From Tetrastigma voinierianum (taxonomy: Eukaryota; Streptophyta; Magnoliopsida; Vitales; Vitaceae): a DNA stretch of 64,000 nt. Of this stretch, positions 10,707 through 21,534 are shown in pieces (the stretch's first letter is position 1; every line of letters starts with the position of its first letter). The DNA lies in assembly GCA_016808115.1 (NCBI GenBank), contig JAEQBH010001850.1, forward strand, positions 248,001-312,000, read 5' to 3'. The notes below the pieces were generated by a model. The model had not been told where the DNA came from, ran no database searches, and saw nothing but the letters and a program-made list of their open reading frames with translations. The translations under genes were made by a program, and so were the position numbers.

Positions 10707-11095
10707 AGTGCGCATTAGCCGGACCTTAGAGCTGAATTTTTGGGTAAGAAATAAAGAGAATCGGAGTAGTGAGTCATACAGTAAGTTGTATCCACATGAT
10801 AGGAAATTGATGTTAGGCTGAATCTCTCAATTTGGACCTCGTAGACTAGAGTTTATAGTCCTTACTATGAGGTAGAGCCCGACTCAATCTGGTCGAATTC
10901 GAGTTCACGCCAATTCGGGTCAACTAGCCGGACCTTAGAACGGGTTTTTGAGTAAGAAATAAAGGGAATTCGGAAGTAAGTCCTTCTGGGAAAGTGTATC
11001 CACGTCCGTGAACTTGATGTTAGGCTTTTGAATTTCTCAATTCGGACCCCTGTAGACCAAGTTATGGTCTTTTTACTCTGAATAGTCAAATGGGT
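10707..11095 (+). repeat. Two-copy ~200 bp repeat inside Tekay LTR
   Basis: Units begin ATTAGCCGGACCTTAGA and CTAGCCGGACCTTAGA, continue with GTAAGAAATAAAG(A/G)GAAT, GTATCCAC, TTGATGTTAGGCT and TCTCAATT(T/C)GGACC, and end near TTATAGTC/TTATGGTC. The same pair is present in the 3' LTR at about 18555-18900, so the duplication predates insertion. Confidence 0.75.
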
Positions 11096-11294
11096 GAAGG
11101 AATTCGGCCATAAGTCATAAATAGAGGTCGGCGGACCTCGGCTTTGAAAAACTCAACTTGTGCCAGAGCTCAACTCGTCATGCGAGCTCAACTCGTCATG
11201 TAGAGCTTAGCTCGTCTGAAACTCGGCTCGTCACGTAGAGCTAGGCTCGTCACTTGATCACCCCGACTCGTCAGAGTCGGGTCGGCTCGTCAAG

Positions 11295-12010
11295 GTATTG
11301 CGCATGACCTCCAACTTCAGAAGATCATAACTTCTTCGTCTGAACTCCGATTCGAGTGTTCTTGGACTCTATGGAAAGCCCATTGAGTCAAGAATCCATC
11401 CATATTCCTGAGGAAGATATTAGATGTTAGACCAAGGTGTTAGATTGAGCTCATCACTTCAGTGTAACTCGTCGATCGAAATCGGCTCGTTAAAGGCCCA
11501 TTTGCGCGCAACTCCGACAGTCATGCTCTCGCCGTTTGAGCTCGATTTAGGTGTTATTGGACTCTATGGAAAGACCATTGAATCAAGAATACATTCATAT
11601 TCCTGAGGAGTATATTATATGTCAGACCGAGGTGTTATATAGAGCTCATCCAGGTCAGGTCAACTCGTCAGTTCAGGTCAGCTCGTCTGGGTTGACTACG
11701 CACGACCTCCAACTTCGGAAGGTCATATCTCCTTCGTCCGAACTCCGATTCGAGTATTCTTGGACTCTATGGAAGCCCATTGGTCAAGAATACATTCATA
11801 TTCCTATGAGGAGGATAGAGATGTTTGACTGAGGTGATAGATCAGGCTCGTCCAGGTCAGGTTAGCTAGTCGGTTCGAGTTTGACTGCGTATGACCTCCA
11901 ACTTCGGAAGGTCATAACTCCTTCGTCCGAACCCCGTTTCGGGTGTTCTTGGACTCTATGAAAAGACCATTGAGTCAAGAATTCATCTATATATATCTTG
12001 TTGAATTTGG
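11295..12010 (+). repeat. ~195 bp repeat, four copies, in 5' LTR
   Basis: Units start near 11295, 11491, 11694 and 11882. Each carries GACCTCCAACTTCGGAAGGTCATAACTC-like sequence, then CGATTCGAGTGTTCTTGGACTCTATGGAAAGCCCATTGAGTCAAGAAT, then CATATTCCTGAGGA and a TCAGACCGAGGTGTTA segment. The last unit is cut short by the conserved TCTTGTTGAATTTGG. The 3' LTR has six such units at 19089-20190. Confidence 0.85.
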
Positions 12011-13366
12011 AAATCATATTAATCTCTGAAAATCCAATCCTAACCAAAACTACTAGAAATACGCCTTACGAATAATATTGTTATTTAATGGTTTTGGAAT
12101 GGGAGACGTGAGGAGGAAAAGCCAAAGCTGAGATTTGATATTCCGGATTGGAATCAAAGTGCAAAGATTTTTGGGTTTGTTCTACCGACTCCTATTCCTC
12201 GTTTCAAGTTTTTTGCATGTTTGTTCTAAAAGCATATTGAATTGATTTAATTGATTTAAGAAAAGTGATTGTGAAATGTTTGCATATAAAAATTGCATGA
12301 TTGTGAAAATAGAAATTGTTTATCTGAGCGTACATATTGTACTATATTTTGCTATAAAGTTTGAGACGCCTTTAATAGAATGTTGCCGTTTATTTCGCAT
12401 TAAGGATAGATTAGTATACCAATAGGGTTAAATCTTGATCTTGTGAACTATTGATGTGTCAGCTCCGTCGGCCAATTTCGGCGGGGCCAATGTCGGTAGT
12501 GTTCACTATTTGATTGTTTATAACCCCGGTCCCGGCCTTGGCTGGGCCGTCTTTGTGTTATAAAACCTCATGATACCGACCTGCAGCCAGCGGGACCGTG
12601 CAGTGACTCACGATATCACAGTATACTCGAAGACATAAGGTTAAATTCGTTAAGGCATGCTTGAATTGATTGGCATAAGCGAATTGATTTACCTGGCCAG
12701 ATTGGTCGTATAAAGCCCGAATTGATATAAGTGAATTGAATTGTAAACTAGGCCCGAATTTGTGAGCATAATTGAATTGATTTGAGATTACGAAATATTG
12801 ATTATGAAAATGTATTTATGGGATGATCGTAATGAACTATAATTTATTGTATATATATAGCAAGTATATATATTGTATTTATATTGATCATCCAAAGATT
12901 GAAAGTTACGAATTATTAAATTGCATGAATTGATTTAAATTTGGGCGGGGAATGGATTTGTATAGAACCACTAAGCATAGAAAATGCTTTAGCGTATTGT
13001 TTACCAATAAAAGGTACAGTGATAGATAGTGATCGAGCGGACCCGAGATCGAGGCGTCGAGTCAGAAGGAAATTCGGAGTAATGCTCCGACATGTGCATT
13101 CATTTCATGTTTTCTTTTGGATAATGATATTATGTAAAACAATTTGAACTGCAAGACATCTATTTTGTAAATCATTTTTGAAAAAGGCAGATATATTCAT
13201 TGTAAATGTATTTTGTTAAATATAAATGTTTATGGGCTTACTCAAATTTTGAAATCGCTTTCGCAAAGATATGATTTTGAGTGATTGAGTGATTTTAGTG
13301 GCATCCCGGACTCGGTTCGGATCCGCCCAAATGGGTCGGGTCGGGTAAGGGGCGCCATAACTTTAT

Positions 13367-13379
13367 TGGTATCAGAGCC
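13367..13379 (+). other. Primer binding site, tRNA-Met type
   Basis: TGGTATCAGAGCC seven bases after the LTR edge, complementary to initiator tRNA-Met. It sets the plus orientation and supports the edge at 13359. It is not a tRNA gene. Confidence 0.92.
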
Positions 13380-13479
13380 TAGGTTTAGGCGGTTCTACAC
13401 AACGATTTTGAAATTGTTTGTAAATGATTTTGAAATTTTGGATAACATGCATTTCATTTGCATATAAAGGATGACATGA

Positions 13480-14600
13480 CTCTGACGCAGATCTTGCTGG
13501 TCTTAATAGGATAAGCATGGACGTTTCGGCTTCCTTAGAGATTCGAGGATGACCGGGGGACTCGCCCGAAGCAGTCCTGCTAGTGTGGAAGTGGGCAAAG
13601 CATCCATATCCACTAATGAATGAACGGAGAACAAGAGTGGCAGGAGGTACTATGGGTATCCTCAACGGCTAGTTCGAGGCATTGCAAAGGCCCAGGGCAG
13701 CCCAATTGCGATTTAACCGAGCGATCAGCTTCATTGAGAGAATGGCAGAAATAAGGCTTTGTAGATTTTATGGAAGAAGAGGATGAGCCTTCTATGGCGA
13801 GAAAATTGGCTCGAGAGAGAACCAGCGAATGCTTGTGCAAATGCATTACGGCTAAGAGAAGCTGGAATGTGCGAGCCTCATTTACTACGGGATGAGGCTT
13901 GCTTATCGAGTGGTGGGTTTCGTGACCGAGGACCGCTCATCGGAGAGGGTTGCATGGGAGTTCTTCTTGGATGAGTTCAAAAGCTGTTATGTAGGTCGCA
14001 TTTATCTGAACAACATGAGACGGAGTTTCATGTCGGAAGCAAAGACAAATGAGTGTGTGAGATATCAAAAATTCTGGTTAAGCGAGTATGCTCGAGATAC
14101 TTGTGGTGAGGAAGAAAAGTGCCGTGAGTTTGAAGGCGACCTTAATGACCATGTCGAGGCCCATATCCACGACATTTTGCCATGAGGATTTCTCCAAAAT
14201 TGTGACATGTGCATTGAATGTGGAAAGAAGTAAAGAAAGAGAAGAGAAAAGATAAAAAACGAGGAAAAGAAAAATCCTGAATTGGAGTCCGGTTCCACAA
14301 CAATAGCAAAGGAAGGATTCGGGGACCACGGGGTTCCAATCGACCTATAGTACCAGGCCCTCTTGGTAGAATACCACTCTACGGCACCATCGGTCAGTAC
14401 ACCGGGAGGGTCCTTCTAGAGGGCCAGTGCCTTGTGCTCCCATTGTGGGAGAAATCATAGGGAAGATGTTGGAGACTTACAGGTGCTTGTTTGATTTGTG
14501 GATCAGAGCATAGACGAGAGATTGTTAGAGCTCGTTCATTTACAACCTGGATCGGGGTACAACTTTAGTGGTACAAAAGGCAACAAGAGTGTTGCATCAG
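13480..14600 (+). pseudogene. gag: Tekay gag (broken)
   Basis: Encodes the capsid/nucleocapsid polyprotein of the chromovirus that packages its RNA. Visible landmarks: FNRAISFIERMAEI-like sequence near 13715-13755, then WEFFLDEFKSCYVGRIYLNN (about 13950-14010), MRRSF, YQKFWLSEYARDT and EEEKCREFEGDLNDHV (to about 14155), matching the Retrotrans_gag fold. A Lys/Glu-rich linker follows (14220-14290). A zinc-knuckle-like CSHCGRNHRED lies near 14435-14465. Frame changes at several points interrupt it, and no start codon can be defined. It follows the primer site directly, as expected. Confidence 0.8.
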
Positions 14601-15200
14601 AATTATTCCGAGACAAGGGACACAAATGTTGAATTGCAAGCGAAGATGGTCGTGCTCCGGCTAGAGCATATGCAATGGCAGTGGAAGATCACAGACGCTC
14701 CATATGTGATGGCCGTTAATTTCAAATCTTTGATACTACTATACATGCATTGTTTGACCCACGGTCCAACCCACTCATATATTTGCACCCGACATACCCA
14801 ACTTAGGTAAATTAGAAAGTGGCAAGAAATGACATCTTATTGACAAACCGGCTCGGCCATAGTGTTATTGTGAGCGAGTGTATAGGGTGTCCACGTAATC
14901 ACGAGTATAAATTATTTAGGAGATTGAGTTATCATTAAGGAATTTGATGTGATATTGGGGATGGTGGTTGTCCGACATCAAGCAATGATCGATTGTAGAA
15001 TGAAAGAGTAACCTTAAGAACACTTAGGAATGAAGATGAAGTAACTTTCATCAGGTGGGAGGTCAAATCACCTATCTAATGTGATATCCATGATCAACGC
15101 TAGAGCACGATGGTGCGGAAAGGATGTGAAACTACCAAAGCTACGTGATTGATACGGTAAAGGAAAGGCTAGTGTATCAGGTATCCCTGCTGGCTAGTGA
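14600..15200 (+). pseudogene. pol: Tekay aspartic protease (broken)
   Basis: The protease frees the mature proteins from the gypsy polyprotein. The stretch TTIHALFDP followed by a disturbed GSTHS-like segment (14725-14790) marks the active site, whose usual D-x-G is damaged: the codons read DPRSN. Downstream, in shifting frames, are a VTNPLGHS-like stretch, ECIGCP (14870-14900), FDVILGMVVV (14940-14970), IDCRM and NEDEVTF (to about 15050). These are the expected blocks of a chromovirus protease and the linker to RT. The stretch 15090-15200 is degraded linker. Confidence 0.7.
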
Positions 15201-16143
15201 CTTTCGGACGTGTTTCGGAGAAGTTACGGATTGCCCCCATAGGGAGATCGAGTTTGCTATTGGCGTTGTACGGGTGCCACAGGCATCCGTTTACACCATA
15301 CGGAATGGCTCCACTAGAGGCTAAAGAATTGAAATTACAATTGCAAGAACTCTTTAGAAAAGGATTTATTCGGTAAGTGTATCACCATGGGGAGCTCCCG
15401 TACTTTTGTTAAAAGAAATATGGTACACCGGCTATGTAGTGATTATAGACAATTGAACAAGTTAATAGTAAAGAATAAATATCAAGTTGCAGAATTGATG
15501 ATTTGTTTGACGATTAAAGAAGTGCAAGTATCTTTTCGAAGATTTGACTTGCGATCACGGGTATCCATCCGGTTGAAATTAAAGATGCCGATGTGCATAA
15601 GGCGGCGTTTAGGGCGATATGGACGTATGAGTTTCTTTGTAATGCGTTTGGATTGACAAACTCCGGCTTTCATGGACCCTAATGGTCGTGTTTTAGGCCG
15701 TATGTGGATCGAGTTTGTCGTGATGTTCATAGGCGACATTCTTGTGTATTCAAGATCACGAAAGTCATGACACACCTTAGAGTAGTGTTAGAGACTTTGA
15801 GAAAAGAAGCATTTGTATCTGGCCCGAAGCAGTGTGAGTTTTGGAAGAATGAAGTGTCCTTTCTAGGGCATATAGTAGCCGAAAAGAAGGAATCAGGGGT
15901 AGATCCCAGAAAATAGAAGTGGTTGTTGAATGGAAGCCACTTAGAAATGTTACAGAAGTGCGTAGTTTCCTGGGACTAGCAGGATACTACAGAAGATTCG
16001 TTAAGAGGTTTTCTATGACTGCAGCCCAGATGACGAGATTGCTCCAGAAAAATGTAAAGTATGAATGGAGTGAAAAATGTCAAAGAAGTTTTGATAAGTT
16101 GAAAGCATTCTTAGAGGCTCGGTTCTTACTCAACCGGCCGTGA
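15200..16143 (+). pseudogene. pol: Tekay reverse transcriptase (broken)
   Basis: Copies element RNA into cDNA. Landmarks in order: EFAIGVVRVPQASVYTI-like frame (15250-15300), ELKLQLQELFRKGFI (15335-15372), LCSDYRQLNKLIVKNKY (15433-15483), RRFDLRSRVSI-like segment, the palm motif FIGDILVYS (about 15728-15755), CEFWKNEVSFLGHIVAEKKESGVDPRK (15834-15913), and EWKPLRNVTEVRSFLGLAGYYRRFVKRFS then LLQKNVKYEWSEKCQRSFDKLKA (15930-16110). The usual FIDD reads FIGD, so one catalytic aspartate is lost. The last block is one intact 74-codon frame; elsewhere frameshifts are frequent. Confidence 0.9.
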
Positions 16144-16420
16144 TGAGAATATGTGATTTTAGTGATGTATTGTCGCTAAATGGACTTGGATGTGTCTTAA
16201 TGCGAGAGGTAAAGTGGTAGCTATGCTTGAGAGGCAGTTGAAGCCGCATGAAAGAACTACCCACATGATTTGGAATTAAGCGCAGTGTATCTGCCATGAA
16301 AATTTGGAGACATTATTTGTATGGAGAAGTGTTTCATCTACACTGATCATAAGAGTCTTAAGTATTTTCCTCACAAATGAGCTTAACCTGGCGTTGAACT
16401 GGTATCACTAACTGACAAGA
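16144..16420 (+). pseudogene. pol: Tekay RNase H (broken)
   Basis: RNase H removes the RNA strand during cDNA synthesis. The frames hold NGLGCVLMREVKW (near 16170-16215), a damaged QLKPHERNYPTHD block (16230-16270), MKIWRHYLYGE (16297-16330) and TDHKSLKY (about 16343-16366), in the order usual for Ty3/gypsy RNase H following RT. The next ~340 bp are linker without firm motifs. Confidence 0.75.
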
Positions 16421-16759
16421 TACGACCACAGCGATCGACATCAACTGAGCGCCAACAGTACCACGCTTCGAGCAGAAAGTCACGAACGCCTCGATGAATG
16501 CCCATTTTTCAATATATGACGATGGTACCGTGAGTGCAGTTGATAGCAAGACCGAGTTTGTTAAATCGAAAGTACTAGAGGCACAAAAGAAAGATAAGAA
16601 AAATTGCCGCCACGATAACCGATTGAAATTTAGAAGAAACCGACCACATTGAACGAAAATGGAGTTTTGTATTATAAGGATCTGGTTTGTGTACCCATTG
16701 TAATGAATCGAGGAACCATACCGAAAAGGTACATAGTGGATCTTTTTGGCTATCCATCC

Positions 16760-17420
16760 GTAGCACTGAAGATATCAGATTTTAAAAACTGGCTCCTGGT
16801 CCGATGTTAGATGTGTCAAGAGCAACCATGGTTTGGTGGGCCAAGAGTAAAGGCAAGAGCATCAAGTTCTTTCTTGGATTATCGCAATTTCTATTAGAAC
16901 GGAGTGGAATGTGGACCTAATCACCATGGATTTTGTGGTTTGGTTACTATCGATTAGGAGAAAGCATGACTCCGGGCCAGTCATATGACCTGATTAACCA
17001 AATCGCCACTTCCTACGCTGAGAACCGACTCATTCACTTGACAAGCCAGCGTAGATGTATATCAAGGAAATAGTTCGGCATATGATTCTCAGATTCATTA
17101 TTTCAGACCGAGATCCGAGGTTTACTTAGATTTTGGGAAAATTGCAAGAGGCTTTGGGCACTGGATCGAATTTCGACATTGCTCCACCCACAGGGAAACT
17201 GGATGGACAATCCGAGAGTGATCCGTATCTCCGGAAGATATGTTAAGGAGTCGCAGATCTGACCTCAGGGTAGCTGGGATCGACACATTGCTTAAGTTGA
17301 ATTTAGAAAAGAACAACGCTTCCAATCATTGAAATGGCGCCTACGAGGCTTTATATGGGAGAAATGAACAATCGTTGTGTTGGACTCGAATTGAGCTTAA
17401 AGGAAAGTAATTGGTCCCGA
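16760..17420 (+). pseudogene. pol: Tekay integrase (broken)
   Basis: Integrase with patches in three frames: CQEQPWFGGPRVKARASSS-like linker to the zinc domain (16815-16865), WNVDLITMDFV (16905-16935), LRFIISDRDPRF (17090-17120, the second catalytic Asp kept), FWENCKRLW (17133-17160), a DGQSERVI block read out of frame (17200-17225) and MAPTRLYMGE (17332-17360). The zinc-binding HHCC domain is not clearly visible, so the N-terminus may be deleted. Together with the following chromodomain this is the usual chromovirus order. Confidence 0.75.
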
Positions 17421-17900
17421 CTTGACACACAGAGACCTAAGAAAAGTGAAAATGATTAGAGAAAGATCAAGGTGGCCACCGATAGACAAAATCATATGCC
17501 GACATGAAAGAAAAGATATTCGATATGAGATCGGCGAAAATGTGTTTTGAAAGTATCTCCCTTGAAGAAGGTGATGATTGGGAAAAGGCAGTTGAGTCTC
17601 AGATTTATTGGCCCCATGAAGTGATTGGCAAGTGTCCAAGTGGCATAAAGATTAGCATTATCTCCGGACTTGGAAAAGATCCATAATGTATTTCATGTGT
17701 CCATGCTACGAGGTACCGATCAGACCCGTCTCATGTAGTCTCTTCGGAGACAATTGAGCTGAGGCCGGATTTGACGTATGAAGAAGAGCCAGTAGAGATT
17801 TTGGCTCGTGAAGTGAAAGAATTACGAAACAAGAAGATTCCGCTAGTCAAAGTGTCATGATAACCATAAGATCAAGAAGCAAGTCAGGAAGTGAGGAAAC
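17420..17900 (+). pseudogene. pol: Integrase C-terminus with chromodomain
   Basis: A damaged KIRERSRWPPIDKIICRHERKDI region (17450-17520) corresponds to the integrase C-terminal domain. At 17740-17860 the frame reads SSETIELRPDLTYEEEPVEILA, then REVKELRNKKIPLVKV before a frameshift. That is the start of the group of chromodomains that tether chromoviral integrase to chromatin marks. The tail of the chromodomain (W-x-x-H...TWE) is lost or frameshifted near 17860. Its presence supports the Tekay/Del (chromovirus) assignment. Confidence 0.8.
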
Positions 17901-17950
17901 GATGCAACAATATCCGCAATCGTTGAATAAGGTAATTTCGAGACAATTTT

Positions 17951-17961
17951 TATGGGAGAGT
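17951..17961 (+). other. Polypurine tract before 3' LTR
   Basis: TATGGGAGAGT immediately precedes the 3' LTR start TGTAACGCC at 17962, the expected position of the plus-strand primer. Confidence 0.6.
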
Positions 17962-20900
17962 TGTAACGCCTCTAAAAATACCCCGGAATTCTTATAATAA
18001 AATTGATTGGTATATTCCAGGTATAATCACAACTTGGGTATTTTTCTCGAATTGTTAGACGAATATTGATTAAATGATTATCGAACTGAAATAAACCTAT
18101 GAAAAAGAGAAAATATGAAATTGAAAATGGGGACCTAAGGGTCAATTGTAAATAAGTTTATCTCGTCTAAGTGAAAATATGAGACTTAAATGAAAATAAT
18201 AGAGAAATGGAGGGACCTAAACATAAAAGAAATAAAGAAAAGAAGAGAAACAAACTGGACAAAGTGGCGTGTGGCATGTAGGAAAGTGGGAGGAAGTTTC
18301 CTCCTTTTTAAAATACGATTTAGAGTGATCCATAAGAAAAGGAAAAAGAGAAAATAGAGATTTTAGAAATGGTAGTTTCCTCACTTCTCTCTAGATTTCC
18401 CACGATCTAGCCATATATCCCAGGCGTACAAAGGGGAAAGTCCTCTCGTGACAAGAGCTGCAAGTAGAGACTGAATCGGGAGTTTCGGTTAACTCCAAGA
18501 GGTAGGTCTTCCTACTTTTGTCATTTTACCCTAAGTCACACATTGTGATAAGGCGTGACAATTTTAATCTTAGAGTTGAATTTCGGGGTAAGAAATAAAG
18601 AGAATCGGCAGTGAGTCCTCTGGTGTTGCATCCACATCAATGAATTGGTGTTAGGCTTTTGAATCTCAATTCTGGGACTCCCCAGACTAAGTTATAGTCC
18701 TTGATCGAGGTCACCCAAATTAACTGGCCGGCCGCCTCTCGGCCAATTCGGTCAACTAGCCAGACTTTAGAACAGGTTTGGAGTAAGAAATAAAGGGAAT
18801 TCTGAAGTCCTAAAAGTGTATCCACGTCCGTGAAATTGATGTTAGCATTTGAATTTCACTGGACCCTCAGAGATCAGTTATGTCTTTTTTACTCGAACAA
18901 CAAATAAGTGAAGGGTCACTCTGTATAGAGGTCATCAAATAAAGGCCGCACTCATTCCGAAGAGCTCAACTTTGTCATGCAAGAGCTCAACTCGGCCATG
19001 TAGAGCTTACTGGGTCCCAAGAGCCTGTACCTTGTCCTCAGAGCCGAGTCATTCACTTCAAAGGCAGCCTGTCACCCGCGCCACTGTCAAGACTGATCGC
19101 GCATGACCCTCCAACTTCGTATATCATAACTTCTTCGTCTAACCTCGATTCGAGTGTTCTCAACTCTATGGAAAGCCCATTGAGTCAAGAATCCATCCAT
19201 ACCTGAGGAAGATATTAGATGTCAGACCAAGGTGTTAAACTGAGCTCGTCACTATGCAGCTCGTCGCTCAGGTCACTCGTCAAGATCGACCGCTACATGA
19301 CCTCCAACTTTAAGGTCAGCAACTTCTTCGCCTGAACTCCGACTGAAAGTGTTCTTAGACTCTATGGAAAGCCCATTGAGTCAAGAATCCATCCATATTC
19401 CTGAGGAAGATATTAGATGTCAGACCGAGGTGTCTGAGCTCTTCATCAGCCGTACCATCGGGTCAGCCGGCTTAGTCAAGATCGACCGCGTATGACCTCC
19501 AACTCGGAAGCCGCAACTTCTTCGTCTCGAACTCCGATTCGAGTGTTCTTGGACTCATGGAAAGCCCATCAGTCAAGAACGCATCCATATGCCTGAGGAA
19601 TATATTAGATGTCAGACTGAGGTGTTAGATTGAGCTCATCACTTCAGTAACTGTCAGCCCAAGTCTGTCAAGACCGACGCGCATAACCTCCAACTTCTAA
19701 GTGTCATCTCCTTCGTTTGAACTCCTCGACGGTGTTATCGACTCCCTATGGAAAGCCCATTGAGTCAAGAATAACATTCATATTCCTGAGGAGTATATTA
19801 GATGTCAGACCGAGGTGTTATATCGAGCTCGTCCAGGTCAGGTCAGTTGTCGGCTAAAAGTTTCAACCTGCCGGGTTGATCACGCACTTCCACCTCCAAC
19901 TTCTGAAGGTCATATCCCCTTCAGTCTCAACTTCCGATTCGTGTATTCGACTCTATGGAAAGCTCCATTGAGTCAAGAATACATTCATATTTTGGAGGAG
20001 GATAGAAGTATGTTTGACTATGATGTGGATCGAGTCAGTCCAGTTCAGGTCAGTCGTCGGGCCTCAGATTTGATCAAGGCATGACCCTCCAACTCTGGTC
20101 ATAACTCCTTCGTCCAACCTCGCTTCGGGTGTCTCTGACTTATGGAAAGCCCATCGAGTCAAGCAATTCATTCATATATCTTGTTGAATTTGGAAATCAT
20201 ATTAATCTCTGAAAATCAATCCTAACCAAAAAACTACTAGTACGCACTCTAATAATGTTCTTTAATGGTTTTGGAATAGGGACTCCATCTAAGCAGGAAA
20301 AGCCAAACTGATTGAGATTCAGGGATTGGAATCAAAGTGCAAATATTTTGGGGTTTGTTCCTACCGACTCTATTCCTCGTTTGCTTTTGCATGTTTGTTC
20401 TTAAAAGCATATTGAATTGATTTAATTGATTTTGAGAAAAGTGATTGTGAAATGTTTGCATATAAAAATTCGTGCATGATTATTGAAAATAAACTGTTTA
20501 TACAAGCCGTACATATTGTACTATATTTTGCTATAAAGGATTGAACGCCTTTAATATAATGTTAACCGTTTTATTCGCATTATGATAGATTGGTATACCA
20601 ATAGGGTCAAATAGCGTACTTAACTATTGATGTCACTCCGATCGCCAGCCTTCATGACCGTATCAGAGTACCACTATTTGATTGTTTATAACTTCACCAC
20701 ACCCAATGACTGCAGATCAGGTTATAAACCATGTGATACGACTGCGAGCTCCGGGACCGTGCCTGACTCGACATCCTCAGATATCGAAGACATAGGTTAA
20801 ATTCGCAAGGGCATAACCAATTGATTGGCATAATCGAATTGATTGGCATAATCGAATTTATTTGTAATAATCAATTGATTCGCATAACTGAATTGATATG

Positions 20901-21534
20901 TACAACCGAATTCGAATTGCAGTAATCGAATCAATTTGTGAGCATAATTGGAATTGATTTGAGATTATGGTCATTGATTATGAAAGCCGTATTTATGGGA
21001 TGATCAATGAACTATAATTTATTGTATATATATAACAAAGTATATATATTGTATTTATATTGATCATCCAAAAGATTGAAAGTTCTGAATTATTAAATTT
21101 CATGAATTGATTTAAGCTGGAACTGAGGAATGAATTTGTATAGAACCACTAAGCATGAAAATTTTTAGCGTATTGTTTTACCAATGCGCAGGTACCGAGC
21201 GAGCGATAAATGATCGAAAATGACTCCAGCATCGGCGAGCGCCGCACGTTAAAGAAGGAAATTTCTCGAGTACGCCCGACATGCATTCATTTCATGTTTT
21301 TATTATCGATATTATGTAAAACAATTTGAACTCGAACATCTATTTTTGTAAATCATTTGAAAGGCTTGGAATGTCTTCATTGTAAATGTGATTTTTGTTA
21401 AATATAATGCTTATAGCTTGCCCAAATTTTGCACCGCTCCGCAAAGATAAGGATTTTCGAAAGTGATTAAGGATTTAGTGGCATCCCTGACTGCCCTGAT
21501 CCCATCAAACTGGCCTGCCCGTAAGGGCGCCACA
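17962..21534 (+). repeat. Tekay/Del-type 3' LTR (3.57 kb)
   Basis: Direct repeat of 10114-13359, starting TGTAACGCC and ending GGCGCCACA. It is longer because it holds six rather than four ~195 bp units. It also has more copies of a short CATAATCGAATTGATT-type repeat (20810-20960, against 12655-12790 in the 5' LTR). Differences from the 5' LTR are largely small indels, often losses of one to three bases next to CG, GG or TC. That pattern looks more like consensus error than point mutation. Confidence 0.88.
19089..20190 (+). repeat. ~195 bp repeat, six copies, in 3' LTR
   Basis: Units start near 19089, 19282, 19478, 19670, 19877 and 20069; the last is partial and ends in TCTTGTTGAATTTGG. The consensus is as in the 5' LTR array. 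The extra two units most resemble the first, GATCGACCGCGTATGACCTCC-type unit, which suggests local expansion. Confidence 0.85.

Larger units (their letters stand above)
10114..13359 (+). repeat. Tekay/Del-type 5' LTR (3.25 kb)
   Basis: Pairs with 17962-21534. Edges are TATAAAGCCCC (3' copy TGTAACGCCTC) and GGCGCCATA (3' copy GGCGCCACA), a near-perfect short inverted repeat. Recognisable shared blocks include AATTGTTAGACGAATATTGATTA, GCGTGTGGCATGTA, the AAGAAATAAAGAGAATCGG repeats, CTTGTTGAATTTGGAAATCATATTAATCTCTGAAAA, and the tail GTGGCATCCCGGACTCGG. LTRs of this length are typical of the Tekay/Del chromovirus clade. ATAAATAGAGG near 11110 could be the TATA region. Two internal tandem repeats (10707-11095 and 11295-12010) account for part of its length. 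Confidence 0.88.

Noticed and set aside
13367..13379. tRNA-like TGGTATCAGAGCC
   Set aside because: It is only the primer binding site beside the LTR; there is no cloverleaf. Same for 2005-2018.
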